A DNA stretch of 64,000 bases. Source: Malus domestica. Taxonomy: Eukaryota; Streptophyta; Magnoliopsida; Rosales; Rosaceae. Shown here in pieces: positions 45,211 to 56,400 of this stretch. The stretch covers positions 29,079,501 through 29,143,500 of the forward strand of contig NC_091668.1 in NCBI RefSeq assembly GCF_042453785.1, in the 5' to 3' direction. The position numbers and the translations under genes are program-made. Positions within the stretch are counted from its first letter, which is position 1. Each line of letters opens with the position of its first letter. The notes below the pieces were generated by a model that saw only the letters and a program-made list of their open reading frames with translations, searched no databases and was not told the origin of the DNA.

Positions 45211-48200
45211 TTAAATAAGCTTCTTCTTTTGGAAAAAATGCTTCAAGTGCCATAACTGAAGAGTCGAAACAATAATGCAGACAGCCAACGATATCATGCT
45301 AAACCACGCCACCCGGGCATTTGTTCTTTCACTCACGTCCCTCATCTCTGATTCTCTGAGCATCCATCGAAAACAGAAACAACGAATAAATTACAGCAGA
45401 AAGACAGTACAGGAAACGTTGAATGCATTCCTATTAGGTATGTAAACCGTACCTGCCCTTGAGGTAAAGTAGATTCTCATGGATGGCGTCAACTGCTCCT
45501 TCGAGTTTCCGCAGCTCAAGCTCAAGACCCTACATATGAGGGAAATGTCAGTCAATATTTGTGGTGGCTATTCAATATCCGAAACACTTGAGAGTATGTT
45601 TTAGTTTAGTCGTGTTAATGAAATTTCACATACTGTTGCATGTTCAAGAAAGTCTAACAAATAAGACGTATCTAACCTTGAGGAGTCAATGTTAGAACCG
45701 ACGAGGATTGTACCAGCTTATATGCCATGGCAAGGTTATAATCTTAGGTCCAACATATATACAACATAAAGTACGTATAGTAGAGAGGGCAGAATAAAAA
45801 GTAAAAAAGATCTACAGACAGAACTAGATCATTTGGTGAATCACTGTAAGTACAATAATAACTGTATGATGCATCAACACGCAGCTAATGGTCTTGGAGA
45901 ATGCAGAGGGTAAAAGACATAACAAGGCACCAAGCCTTGAACAATACACAATTTTCATATATTCCAATCTTTTTAATCCTAAGGACTCATTAAATATAGG
46001 CTCCGGTTAGAAAATGTGATTATGACACAGAGGCTCAGTGCAAAAAGGGGTAGAGGAAGACTTGGAAAAAAACTTTAAGAAAAGACATGGAGTGCTTGGT
46101 GCTAACGGAAGATTTGGCACAAAATTGAGTGCAGTTGAGTTCTAGGATTCATACAGCCGGCCTCACGTAGTGGGATAAGGCTTTGTTGTTGTACTCATTA
46201 ATCACAGGAGACCCATGAAACTTCAAAGACTTCTTAACAACAATTGATCTGTTAAAGACTCTTAATTAAAGTTGAATTATTTATTAATTATCATATTTTA
46301 TATTCTGATTCTTGAACTACCATGGGCATTTCTCCTTAGACCAAAAAAGACTTATTTTTAAATTTGGGCCAACGAGCTTAGTGTTGGGATTCCGAAGAGG
46401 GTATTGCTTGTCTAATCAAGCTGTACCTACTGCATCAAATACCCTAAAACACATGAATGTGCATCAGGTTGCACATGAAAGTTTGCGTGTATAATACTAA
46501 AGTTTACTCCTTTCTTCCTACCTTCAACCTATCAAGTTCAAATATCACATAGCTAATATCCCAATGGTCATAGACTCATAAGTGATATATACTACTACAT
46601 TATCACAGTACAAAACTTCTAATATTAACGAAACGGTTTTCTGAACTGTGAACATGATCAATAAATAGGATTTTTCAAAAAAGAAAAAAAGTCATGCCAC
46701 CTCATCAAAACTAGGTGACTATGCTTCGTTGGATGTGTGGGCACACGAGAAAGGATAAGATTAGGAATGAGGATATCCGGGGTAAAGTAGGAGTAGCCGA
46801 AATTGAAGGAAAGATGAGAGAAAATCGGTTACGGTGGTTTGGACATGTGCAAAGAAGGCCTACTGACGCTCCGATTAGAAGATGCGACTATGGGACAGAG
46901 GTTCAGGGCCGAAGGGGCAGAGGAAGACCTAGGAAAACTTTGGAAGAGACCCTAAGAAAAGACTTAGAGTACTTGGATCTAACGGAGGACATGACACAGG
47001 ACAGAACACAATGGCGTTCTAAGATTCATATAGCCGATCCCACTCAGTGACTTGGATTTTCCAAGTCTCCAATCGAGAAGTTTTCCTCACTCGGGAAATT
47101 AAGGGAACACTACCTCAACCTATATGCTCCACTCACAAAGCTTCAACATACAAGCTTCAACAAAAGAAAATTCAAAGAACTTAGCGAAGAAGGCTTTGGT
47201 GTATTTAACACAATACGTTGAAATGAAGGAAAGCTTATTTATTGATATCCCCGATAAGTTACAAATATGTACATATACTTGAGTCAAAATAAACAAACAA
47301 GAGAGAGCCTTCACAAAGGTTGCTTAGGAGAAGTCTCAGCAGTCGGTAGAGCCCCAGAAAGAGAAGGCACCGGAGGGGGATCATTCGGAGCCTCAGTACT
47401 GGACAAAACCCTAGAAGGAGGAGGCATCAGAGATTGATCATTTGGAGCTTCATTACGCGGTACAGCCCCAGAAGACGAAGGCAATAAATGCCTTTGGAAC
47501 AAACCCACAAATCTCTGATGATCAAGTAAAACCTGACCATCAGATTCCTTCATCTGGTCAAGCTTCCTCTTCATGTTTGTAGCATAGTCATGTGCGAGCC
47601 GGTGCAACTGTTTATTCTCATGCTTGAGCCCTCTAATCTCCTGTTTGAGACTCATCACTTCAGCCGCCAATGATTCAACTTGGCGGGTTCGAGCAAATAG
47701 GCGTTGGGCCATATTAGACACAGAACCTGCACACTGAACACTGAGAGCCAGAGAATCCTTAACAGACAACTCATCAGACCGTTTGGAAAGTAGTCTGTTA
47801 TCTTTGGGAGTGAGAAGGTTCCTGGCCACTACCGCAGCGGTCATATCATTCTTCATCACGGAATCCCCAACGGTAAGAGGACCAGTAGGGGAGACGAAGG
47901 ATGGGCGCCATATGTTGTCTGGAGAAGGCGGGGCTGCCTCTTCAACAAGGTTCAAGTCAAAACGACGGTCGGAGGGGCCAGACATTTTCAAAGGTGTTGA
48001 AGAGAGAAGAGGTCGGACAAATCAAGATCTTAGAAGTGCAAGAATGGAGCTTCTACTGGTGGATAATCAAGTGTGCTTTGGAACTTAATGTCAGCCCCTA
48101 TAAAAATCTGCACTCGACGAAGCTTCAGAAATCGAAGAGGCGCCTGCTCAGAAATCGAAGAGGCGTTTGCTTTCTCAAAAGCTGGGCTGCTCAGAGACCA

Positions 48201-51200
48201 CGAGGGTCGATCTCAGAAATCGAAGAGGTGTTTGCTTTCTCAAAAGCTGGGCTGCTCAAAGACCACAAAGGCCGATCTCAGAAATCGAAGAGGCTTGCTT
48301 TCTCAAAAGCTGGGCTGCTCAGAGACCACGAGGGCCGATTTCAGAAATCGAAGAGGCACCTACTTTTCCAGCCTTGTCAGCACCTGTCACACGCACACTC
48401 AGCTTTGCGGAAATTATGGGCATTCTGTCGAAGATTTCTGGCGAAGTAGAAAGCACATGAATCGTACTGTTCAATCACCCACTTCCCACACGCAACAGTA
48501 GCTCATGGGTACCACAGATAACTTTGCCAAAGTTCTCTGACAAAGTTGAGACACGTGAAGCTTGCAGCTCCCACTACATCGCTCTGACCAAGAAGGGTAA
48601 AAGAATTGCAAAGAAACAACACTAACAAAGTTTAGACACATAAATTTTGAAGGTCTAGCTACCATATTATTACCCACAAGGGTAAATGAACAGTACCACT
48701 GCTGGATAATTGGAAAGTCCCGGTGTGTCAACCTCTGTGCTTCGTGGCAAGGTAGACTAGCAAACATGCCCAACCTTTACTCACATTCGAGAAAACACTC
48801 CTAACAAGATTGCTTGCTCCAAAATCGAAGAGGCACCGCCCTCCGAATCTCGAGAGCCAGACTCCCAACATGATTACTTTCTCAAAAATCGAAGAGAGGG
48901 TAAAGGAACAGTACCACTGCTGGATAATTGGAAAGTCCCTGTGTGTCAACCTTTGTGCTTCGTGGCAAGGTAGACTAGCAAACATGCCCAACCTTTACTC
49001 ACATTCGAGAAAACACTCCCAACAAGATTGCTTGCTCCAAAATCGAAGAGGCACCGCCCTCCGAATCTCGAGAGCCAGACTTCCAACATGATTACTTTCT
49101 CAAAATCGAAGAAAGGGTAAAGGAACAGTACCACTGCTGGATAATTGGAAAGTCCCTGTGTGTCAACCTCTGTGCTTCGTGGCAAGGTAGACTAGCAAAC
49201 ATGCCCAACCTTACTCACATTCGAGAAAACACTCCCAACAAGATTGCTTGCTCCAAAATCGAAGAGGCACGGCCCTCCGAATCTCGAGAGCCAGACTCCC
49301 AACATGATTACTTTCTCAAAAATCGAAGAGACACCGCTCTCCGAATCTCGAGAGCCAGACCCCCGACAGGTCTGTAATCTTCACACGCAACATCAGCTTT
49401 CCAGATACCACAAACCACTTTTTCAAAGTGCTCTGACAGAGTTAAAACATGTGAAGCTGGCAGCTCCCACTACCGTGCTATAACCAAGCAGGGTAAAGGA
49501 ATAACATTATTACTTGATGTTGGGGAGACTCCTATATATGTCGACTTCCATCCCTAACGGACAGGCAGACCTGCAAAAATGCTCAACCCTTTCTCTTATC
49601 TGAGAGGGCACTCCCAACAAAGCCTTTCGAAATATTCAGCTTTCTTTCCCCCCGATAATACCTCTGTAAACAAGCTATACTAGAGCAAGAATATCTCATA
49701 TCATCAGGGTTAAAAGCAAGAGTATCCCATATCATGCTTTTTCCCTGTCTTTTCCTTTGGCCTTGTTCTTACCTGCAAGACAAGGAGAAAGAGAGCAATC
49801 AGTCAGCACTTGGAATCAAGCTTCCAGCCAGGAACTGACTGCCTGGAACCCCTTACCTGGCATTGCTCTCGAGTACTCATCTTCAACATCTTATGCTTCC
49901 AGGGAAGATACCGCATCTGCCTAAGGAACAGATAGGGCAAGTGAGAAGGATACAAGGAAGCATGTGGAGACAAGCGTAACAGCACACGTGCCGATACATC
50001 CACTACTCTATCAAAAGCAAAAGTATCCCATATCAGCAAGGTCGAACGTACTCTAGATTTGATGGACTTGTTTTGACCCTCAAATTCTTCAGTCGGCCTT
50101 ATACTCTGGAGGAAACCAGAAAACCCTCCAGCTCAGTTCAAGAATAAGCCTGTGGAAAGTTACTTCTTCAAAAGCAAAAGTATCCCATATCATCTCTCCT
50201 CATTTTTCTTCTCTTTATCCTTCATGCTGCCTGCAAGATAGGGAGAATGTGAACAATCAGCCGGAGCTCTGATTGCTTACCTTGTCTGTCACCTCTTTCA
50301 GCAGATCCCCCAGCTCGGCGACTTGGGGGACTCCTACTACATGGTTTGTATCTCGCTTGACCAAGCATGAAACTACAAGTAAGCTTCAAGTGAAATTGAT
50401 ACATTACCTTGTGCATCTCCACCAGTTACAGATACCACCCCTGGATGGAGGAAGAGTACTTCCAGGGAAGATGCCACATCTACCTATGAGACAGATAAGG
50501 CAAGTCAAGACGATACCACACTCCGGTACTTAGAAGTTTCGTGGCTACGAGATCATTCTCCCACAATATTTCCTAATGTCATTTGTACTAAATCATTCAC
50601 TTGTACTCACTAAAGGAGAGCTTGAACCTATGTACTTGTGTAAACCCTTCACAATTAATGAGAACTCCTCTATTCCGTGGACGTAGCCAATCTGGGTGAA
50701 CCACGTACATCTTGTGTTTGCTTTCCTATCTCTATCCATTTACATACTTATCCACACTAATGACCGGAGCAATCTAGCGAAGATCACAAAAAGTGACCGT
50801 TTTCGCTACCTAGGATCTATCTTGCAAGAGAATGGAGAATTAGATGGAGATCTCAACCATAGAATACAAGCTGGATGGATGAAGTGTAAGAGTGCATCCG
50901 GCGTGTTGTGTGACCGTCGTAGGCCACTGAAGCTCAAGGGAAAATTTTATAGGACGGCAATAAGGCCAGCGATGTTGTATGGCACAGAATGTTGGGCGGT
51001 GAAGCATCAACGTACACAAAATGGGTGTAGCGGAGATGAGGATGCTTCGTGGGATGTATGGGCACACGAGAAATGATAAGATTGGGAATTAGGATATCCG
51101 AGGTAAAGTAGGAGTAGCCAAAATTGAAGGAAATATGAGAGAAAATCGGTTCCGGTGGTTTGGACATGTGCAAAGAAGGCCTACTGACGCTCCGGTTCGA

Positions 51201-53317
51201 AAATGTGACTACGGGACAGAGGTTCGGGGCCGAAGGAGTAGAGGAAGACCTAGGAAAACTTTGGAAGAGACCCTAAGAAAAGACTTGAGTACTTGGATCT
51301 AACGGAGGACATGACACAAATGAGCGCAATGGCGTTCTAGGATTCATATAGCCGACCCCACTTAGTGGGAAAAGGCTTTGTTGTTGTTGTATAACGTTTA
51401 TAATTAACTCAACCACCACATTGACCTCCATGACTCTAAACTTAGAGTGAAGGCTGTGCACTTGACTTGATGAATCCATATCACGATTATTAATTGGCAG
51501 AAAGCGGATATGCAGTCACATGTACCAACAACTTTCAACTCACCAATTCATTTCTAATATTATTTCAGACACCAAATTTTAAAAACCTTTAAACATGATA
51601 CTCTGTTCATGTCTATGTCCCTGGGATAAATAAATGTTACCATTAATAAAAACAATAGAAAAAATGAACGACAAAAATTATGGCAGTGCTTACCTCAATT
51701 TTCTCTTTTCTTGCTACTGATTCCCAATCCTTAGCTGCAATTCCAGTTTTCCAGTCAAGGTTGACACTTACCCCTCCACCTCCAGGATTGTTACCATCAA
51801 CCCAAAAACATGCCAAGTAATTTCCAGCCTCATGAGTTGTGAATGCAAACTGACCATTTGTTGCGTTTGCGTTTTGATGAAGATTGTTCCCATATGGTGA
51901 TGTTACCTAAAGAAGAGCAAGAAGTAATATGAAAAGTGCTAAGAAAGCAAAAGGAAATCTAAGACAAAAAGATAATTATCCAAGACGGTAGAGCACTTGT
52001 CAATGTATTAGAACTCCATTTGCAATTTTCCAGTACCATTTCCTTTAAGATCCAAAGGAGTTATCATAATGAAAAATATAATGCTCAATTAACTTGAAAC
52101 AGAAACTTCGTTCATAAATTCACTTAAATTCTCCTCAGACATCAAGTTACAAGTTTGAATCCTGTCCAAGTATTTGAGGTAGAAGAAAATCAAATAATGA
52201 TAATATCGAAAAATTCCCAATACAAAGGACAGACCACCTTTGCATCGACTAGAAACTAGTAAGATGACCAATTGTCTGATTGTTAACAGACGTAATTATT
52301 GCTATACCCCAGCTAAAGGTGTCAATGTGACTCTGCAGCCCAACATGCAGATCAAATCAACGGCCTTGAGAGTGAAAGAAACCCCATTTTGTTCTAGAGC
52401 CTAGAAACTCCTTGATAAAGGGCTGAGTCTGACCACATTAAAAATAGGTTTGACAAGCAACAAAACATCAAAGTAGAACCCAAGATCCCGTCGAATACTA
52501 AAGGAAGGATCGAAGTAATCGTGTAACTTGAAGGAAGAAGATACATTACTCATCAAGGAAACTCCTTTCCAATCCCACAAAATGGTAGGATTCGACAGGT
52601 TAAGTTTCCTTCATGTCTAATCCCTTCTAATCCCCTCCCATTCACCTTAAACTTCCAGATAGCATGAATTTTACGAGTAATCCAATCCTAGGCACCGAAT
52701 GAGCCCATAATATACAAGTCAAATGAGAACCCATCAAAGTAATTATTTTTATTTATTTATTTATTTTTGTATAAAAAACTTATAATTTGTTTCTCCTTTT
52801 GCAATTTACAGCAGGAGTTTCGTTTAATATGCTCTTAATTAAGAGGAGTTAAGTCATACATGGAAAAATAGAGATCAACAAATTTTAGCAAAAAAGACAT
52901 CCAAGCAGGATACAAAGATCCAAACTTTACATTTAAGATCCTCTCTTCTTCTTAAAATCTATCCAAACGGCAGAAAATCCGATAAACTAACTACTGGGTT
53001 TTCTGCTAATCTATGTATCTGCCTAATTGCAATAAAAAATCAAAAAAATTAAAATCGATTACGAATTGAAGGAAGGGGAAAAAAGGAGGGGAATTGGAGC
53101 AGACCTTGGCGGAGATGGTGGGGGTTTGGGAATGATCATCGGGAATGACGACGTAATCGGCCAAAACGACGACGTTGTTCTGGATTTCATCCGAGACGCA
53201 TTTCGTGCCGGAGGCAGGTAACGTCACCCAGATGGCTTGACCAGTCCGTGCCAAGCACAGGATCAACAAGATGGCAGCAGCGACCGAACTCCCACTCCAA
53301 CTCCTCCTCGTCGCCAT
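45211..53317 (-). CDS. p24-delta family transmembrane cargo receptor (copy B)
   Basis: Four exons on the minus strand: 53317-53105, 51906-51694, 45529-45453 and 45355-45211. They give 215 residues. Exons 2-4 equal copy A in length (213, 77 and 145 bases). The architecture is the same: signal peptide ([16 protein letters not shown]), GOLD domain with TKCVSDE and the second cysteine in the family context, coiled coil [20 protein letters not shown], span, and tail HFFQKKKLI. The start of exon 4 was set at 45355 by alignment to copy A; a later AG would shift the frame. Intron 2 is 6164 bases against 876 in copy A, filled with LINE pieces and a retroelement-like block, yet all splice sites look intact. 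The role should match copy A: ER-Golgi cargo selection. The tandem same-strand arrangement shows local duplication. Confidence 0.88.
46040..46195 (+). mobile_element. RTE-type LINE 3' fragment
   Basis: The phrases GACACAGAGGCTCAGTGC, GGTAGAGGAAGACTTGGAA, GAGTTCTAGGATTCATACAG and GTGGGATAAGGCTTTGTTGT follow the RTE LINE consensus visible at 50.75-51.39 kb. It is a short 5'-truncated copy in intron 2 of p24 copy B. Confidence 0.75.
46715..47047 (+). mobile_element. RTE-type LINE, C-terminal coding fragment
   Basis: The plus-strand frame encodes [54 protein letters not shown] and [12 protein letters not shown], the C-terminal signature of plant RTE-clade reverse transcriptases. The copy ends inside the 3' terminal region, exactly where the retroelement-like block begins, and lacks the TTG tail. 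Confidence 0.82.
47311..47991 (-). CDS. Repeat-borne open frame, coiled-coil protein of unknown function
   Basis: A 226-codon minus-strand frame starts [20 protein letters not shown]. It contains a predicted coiled coil ([47 protein letters not shown]) and ends in a Pro/Ser-rich tail with repeats of APNDQ / [17 protein letters not shown] do not recognise a host family; as far as I recall it is a sequence found many times in Rosaceae repeats. It belongs to the retroelement-like block and is unlikely to be a host gene. Confidence 0.5.
   Translation of the reverse strand: MKMSGPSDRRFDLNLVEEAAPPSPDNIWRPSFVSPTGPLTVGDSVMKNDMTAAVVARNLLTPKDNRLLSKRSDELSVKDSLALSVQCAGSVSNMAQRLFARTRQVESLAAEVMSLKQEIRGLKHENKQLHRLAHDYATNMKRKLDQMKESDGQVLLDHQRFVGLFQRHLLPSSSGAVPRNEAPNDQSLMPPPSRVLSSTEAPNDPPPVPSLSGALPTAETSPKQPL
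48125..48360. repeat. Tandem array, ~65-bp unit
   Basis: About three and a half units of TCAGAAATCGAAGAGG followed by GCTTTCTCAAAAGCTGGGC and TGCTCAGAGACCACGAGG. Units differ by a few substitutions and small indels. The shared motif AATCGAAGAGGC also punctuates the next array. Confidence 0.88.
48679..49330. repeat. Tandem array, ~218-bp unit, three copies
   Basis: Units start at about 48679, 48897 and 49115 with AGGGTAAAGGAACAGTACCA (or one change). Each runs through GGCAAGGTAGACTAGCAAAC, AGATTGCTTGCTCCAAAATC and GAATCTCGAGAGCCAGAC to AATCGAAGAG. Copies are nearly identical, so the amplification is recent or homogenised. Confidence 0.9.
50747..51392 (+). mobile_element. RTE-type LINE, 3' half with complete tail
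   Basis: Frames encode [58 protein letters not shown] and, with frame changes, the [11 protein letters not shown] / [12 protein letters not shown] region. The 3' end is CCCCACTTAGTGGGAAAAGG then TTTGTTGTTGTTGT, the (TTG)n tail of RTE elements. It is 5'-truncated and inactive. Confidence 0.85.
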
Positions 53318-55353
53318 CGCAACTCCTCTGCTCTCTCTCTCCTCTCCGTTTCTCTCTCTCCTCTCCGTTTCTCTCTCTTCTCTCTGTTCTCCCCCAAACG
53401 ACGACGTTGTGTGCTTCCTTGGTTTCCGAATCGGAGGAGATACCGATACCCAGCAACGGAAGATGGTTTTTCCTCTGCGTCGACTTTTTCACGCAGGAAG
53501 GAAGGAACTGTGTTTTGTGAATTCTCAGATCTGATGGCGACGACTGGGCCTGAGTTATGTGACTTGTCTTGGTTTGGGCCCAAGGCTGTTTTTTGGGCGT
53601 GGGAGACTGGCTTTTACGAACTGGAGGCCCATCTTCTTTGTTTTCATTCTCTTCTTCAAGCTTAATTATTGATTGATATTGCCCTGTTAATTACCGTCTA
53701 GTGATATTCTTTTGTATTTACAATCGAGAGGTATTAGATTCAACTTACATGGATGACAATGAAAAGAACGTATTTGATTTCTGTTGAAAAAAATGAAGAT
53801 GCTTTAGATCATTATATCCGATTGAAAATTCATTGCTCAACGAATTTGGAAGGAGAATTTTCAGTGAGACATACAAATCACAATTTAAACATGCGTTTAT
53901 TTTATATTTATGTCAAATTGTGTTTGCTCAAAAAGAAAATGTCAAATTGTGATATGCAGCCAGACGAGTATGAATGCCTGGAAGAGCCCATCAGCATCCT
54001 TTAGGGAAAGCATAAACATACACCCTCGTTTAGTTTATCATGGACTCTTGTTTAATTCCAACCATTGCTTTCGTTTGATTAATCCATATCAATAACCAAA
54101 AACAAAAAAGAATACGTAAAAAGCTAAAAAGAGTGTGTAAAATCACATCCCTATTATTTAAAAGTACGCTTGTTTGACCTCACTAATTTTCACTATGTTG
54201 GACTGGACTATTTATTAGTGTAGACCCGTGTTTGTTTTGAGTAGAAATTAAGTTTAATGGGATTAAAGGGAGCTTACGCAGGCTAATTCCCTCGCAAGAA
54301 GGTCTTAGCGAGACACCCCGAGAACCCAAAATGATGTTGTTTCCCCCTCGCCAATTCCCCTTTCCCCTCCACCTCCTCTTTCTCCTCACTTTCTTCTATT
54401 TCTGCTCAATTGAGACTTGATTCACCTCGATCTGATCTGATTGATGCCCAATCATCCCCTTCGACGTGTTCAAGTTCATCCACAAGGAGTAGGATTTTTT
54501 CTCCTCCTACTTTTATCCCCTCTTCTCACAAATTGTTTTTTGTCTTATTTTGGTTATTAAAAAATTAACATAAAATATTGACGTGACTTAACTATAATCA
54601 TTTAAATAGGAGGGAAGAGAAGGGGAGGGAGATTAGGAGGGGAGAGAATCCTACTCCAGAGCGCCTGAAGCTCAACGTCTCCAAAATCTCCCTCTTGGCA
54701 ATTTTTTATAGGTTAGTGCAAATTTCGAAGTTTAGTTCCATTGCAAAATGGAAAAAAACAAAAATATTGGGTTTAAAACATTTTAGCCCGACACCTAGTT
54801 CGGCATTGTATGAAACACTTCACTATTTTTATCTTGTTTAGTTCAAGCCAAGTCAATTCAATCTAGCCTCTAAGATTAATTCAGTTCTAAATGTGTAACA
54901 AATGCACTTAGAATATTTTGGCCATGCTTGTCTCATCAGGAAAGAGATCCTCTTCGGATCATTTCCTCTTAATCCTAGGGATCCATCAATCTGAGCTATA
55001 AAATTTGATCAAATAGTTAAAGTTATTATATTTTTTAAAATGAATAATTGTTTGTAACCGTTGAATCAAATTTCAATGATTCAGATTAGTAGATCCCAAG
55101 ATTAAGAGAAAGGAATCTGAAGGTATCCTTTTCCGTCTCATCATGCACTTGACCTCACCCATGACTCCATGAGTTGACATAAAGTTGAAGGTTCCTATAG
55201 ACCCCATCTACTTTTATATAAAAACATTTTAAGTGGCTAAAGTAGCCTCCCTCCATTATCTTACCCACCATGGACTAATCTTAAAGCTAAATCTACCATA
55301 ATATTCTTCCGTTCCTCCCACAACACCAAGTTACCAACAACAGCAGCAACAAC
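53318..55353. other. Promoter of p24 copy B, then intergenic DNA
   Basis: The first 230 bases contain CTCTC-rich promoter/leader sequence whose apparent long frames on both strands are compositional. The rest carries one MITE (54939-55135). The promoter and leader of the small coiled-coil gene occupy the final few hundred bases. Confidence 0.5.
54939..55135. mobile_element. MITE with GGAAAGAGATCCTCT ends (copy 2)
   Basis: GGAAAGAGATCCTCTTCGGA at the left pairs imperfectly with TCTGAAGGTATCCTTTTCC at the right, and AAATTTGATCAAATAGTTAA is an internal family motif. It is the same family as 44146-44344, here about 220 bases upstream of the small coiled-coil gene. Confidence 0.75.
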
Positions 55354-55797
55354 ATGGAAGATCTCATTGCCCAATTCAGCTTCCTCTCCAACCAAGCCTT
55401 GCAAGACAAAACCTTCGACCCCTCGATGATCGAGGACCTCATGAAGCTGTTCGAGCTCGAAGCTTACAACTCGTGGGCCGCAGTCGAGCTCGAACAGCAA
55501 CAAGAGCTGGAAGAAGCTGAGCGTGCCATGCAGGAAGCGGAGGAGTACATGGACTCGGTGATGGAGAGCGCCATGGACGAGTTCAGACGCTTCGAGGAGG
55601 AGATGGAACGCATGTCGAAAGCGGAATTGGACAAACTGGAGGCGACGGCGGAAGGGGCTAGGAGGATGGGGATGGTGGTGGAAAATGCAGCAACTGTTGC
55701 TGCCAAGAGGTATATTGAGGCTGCACTCAACTCTGCTACTGCTTCAATGAAATCGGCTTGGAAGGGCATTTCTGGTAAGAAGGTTCACCCTTCTTAA
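55354..55797 (+). CDS. Small acidic coiled-coil protein (MEE9-like?)
   Basis: An intronless 147-residue frame with a clean start (CAACAACATGGAAGATC) and codon use typical of an expressed plant gene (GC-richer than flanks). An N-terminal segment (LIAQFSFLSNQALQDKTFDPSMI, ELEAYNSWAAVELE shown in part) is followed by a highly charged helix of Glu/Ala/Met repeats (ELEEAERAMQEAEEYMDSV, RRFEEEMERMSKAELDKLEA), then AAKRYIEAALNSATASMKS and a basic tail KKVHPS. There is no signal peptide or membrane span. From memory it resembles the Arabidopsis small protein called MEE9 (maternal effect embryo arrest 9); I am not sure of that name. Molecular function is unknown. Confidence 0.75.
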   Translation: MEDLIAQFSFLSNQALQDKTFDPSMIEDLMKLFELEAYNSWAAVELEQQQELEEAERAMQEAEEYMDSVMESAMDEFRRFEEEMERMSKAELDKLEATAEGARRMGMVVENAATVAAKRYIEAALNSATASMKSAWKGISGKKVHPS

Positions 55798-56238
55798 TTA
55801 ATCATGTATTAATTGGATTCAAAGTATAAGTACTGCCTTTGTATTTGCTTAATCTTCATGTATTAAAACTGGGATTTGGGCCATGGCAGTGTAAAATAAT
55901 GAGGCGTTTTGGAATTAAGGATAATAATCTTCTACAAAATACAGTTGAGAATAAATCAATACTTTCTGAAATTTTGTTTTTTGTTCAGGATGCATGAATC
56001 ATATCCATTGCATATAAATTGCTCTTTTTTTTTATATATATTTTTTTAAATTTTAATTTTTTTAGAAACGATATCTAAAACTACTCTAATTACGGGGAGC
56101 GGATTCTAACTTGGGTGGACGGTGAGAAAAAGATCATGGCGTAAAGGAACAATCTTTCCAAGAGGGAAGTTTTTGTTTGGAGAGCAATTTGCATAAAACG
56201 AGTTTATTGTTTTGTGGCTTTTTGATCTTATAATATTA

Positions 56239-56390
56239 GGGTGTGGTTTTCACACATCTCATTTTACTTTTTACATATTTTTTTAATTTTCGACTGTCGA
56301 ATTGGAAGAATTGAAGAAGATCAACGGATAAAAATTAATAAAATAAAGAATGTATAAGAAGTAATTTGAAGTACGTGGATAACAAACCTC
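56239..56390. mobile_element. MITE, GGGTGTG-type, 10-bp target duplication
   Basis: It begins GGGTGTGGTTTTCACAC and ends GTGGATAACAAACCTC. The exact direct repeat TATAATATTA flanks it (56229-56238 and 56391-56400). The interior TTTTCGACTGTCGAATTGGA and AAGAAGATCAACGG is shared with the copy at 1582-1727. A 9-10 bp duplication fits a Mutator-like origin. Confidence 0.8.
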
Positions 56391-56400
56391 TATAATATTA

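Larger units (their letters stand above)
47050..50740. mobile_element. Retroelement-like block, probably non-autonomous LTR-related
   Basis: A ~3.7-kb block, flanked by RTE LINE pieces, fills the middle of intron 2 of p24 copy B. Its parts are an open frame on the minus strand (47311-47991), two tandem arrays (48125-48360 and 48679-49330), and a right flank containing GTGGACGTAGCCAATCTGG and AACCACGTACATCTTGTG, phrases I associate with LTR-type transcripts in Rosaceae. No pol-like domain is seen. A large non-autonomous LTR derivative is the best guess; ends and family are uncertain. The arrays and the direct repeats between 49.7 and 50.5 kb argue against a simple structure. I treat it as a fossil and assign no age. 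Confidence 0.4.

Noticed and set aside
48073-48501. Overlapping 97-182 codon frames with [13 protein letters not shown]-like repeats
   Set aside because: All are readings of the 65-bp tandem array in several frames at once, as expected for a short repeat whose unit length drifts.
53237-53665. 142-codon plus-strand frame near the p24 copy B start
   Set aside because: It overlaps exon 1 and the CT-rich leader of p24 copy B in antisense; serine/leucine-rich composition follows from the CTCTC tract and no family resemblance is seen.
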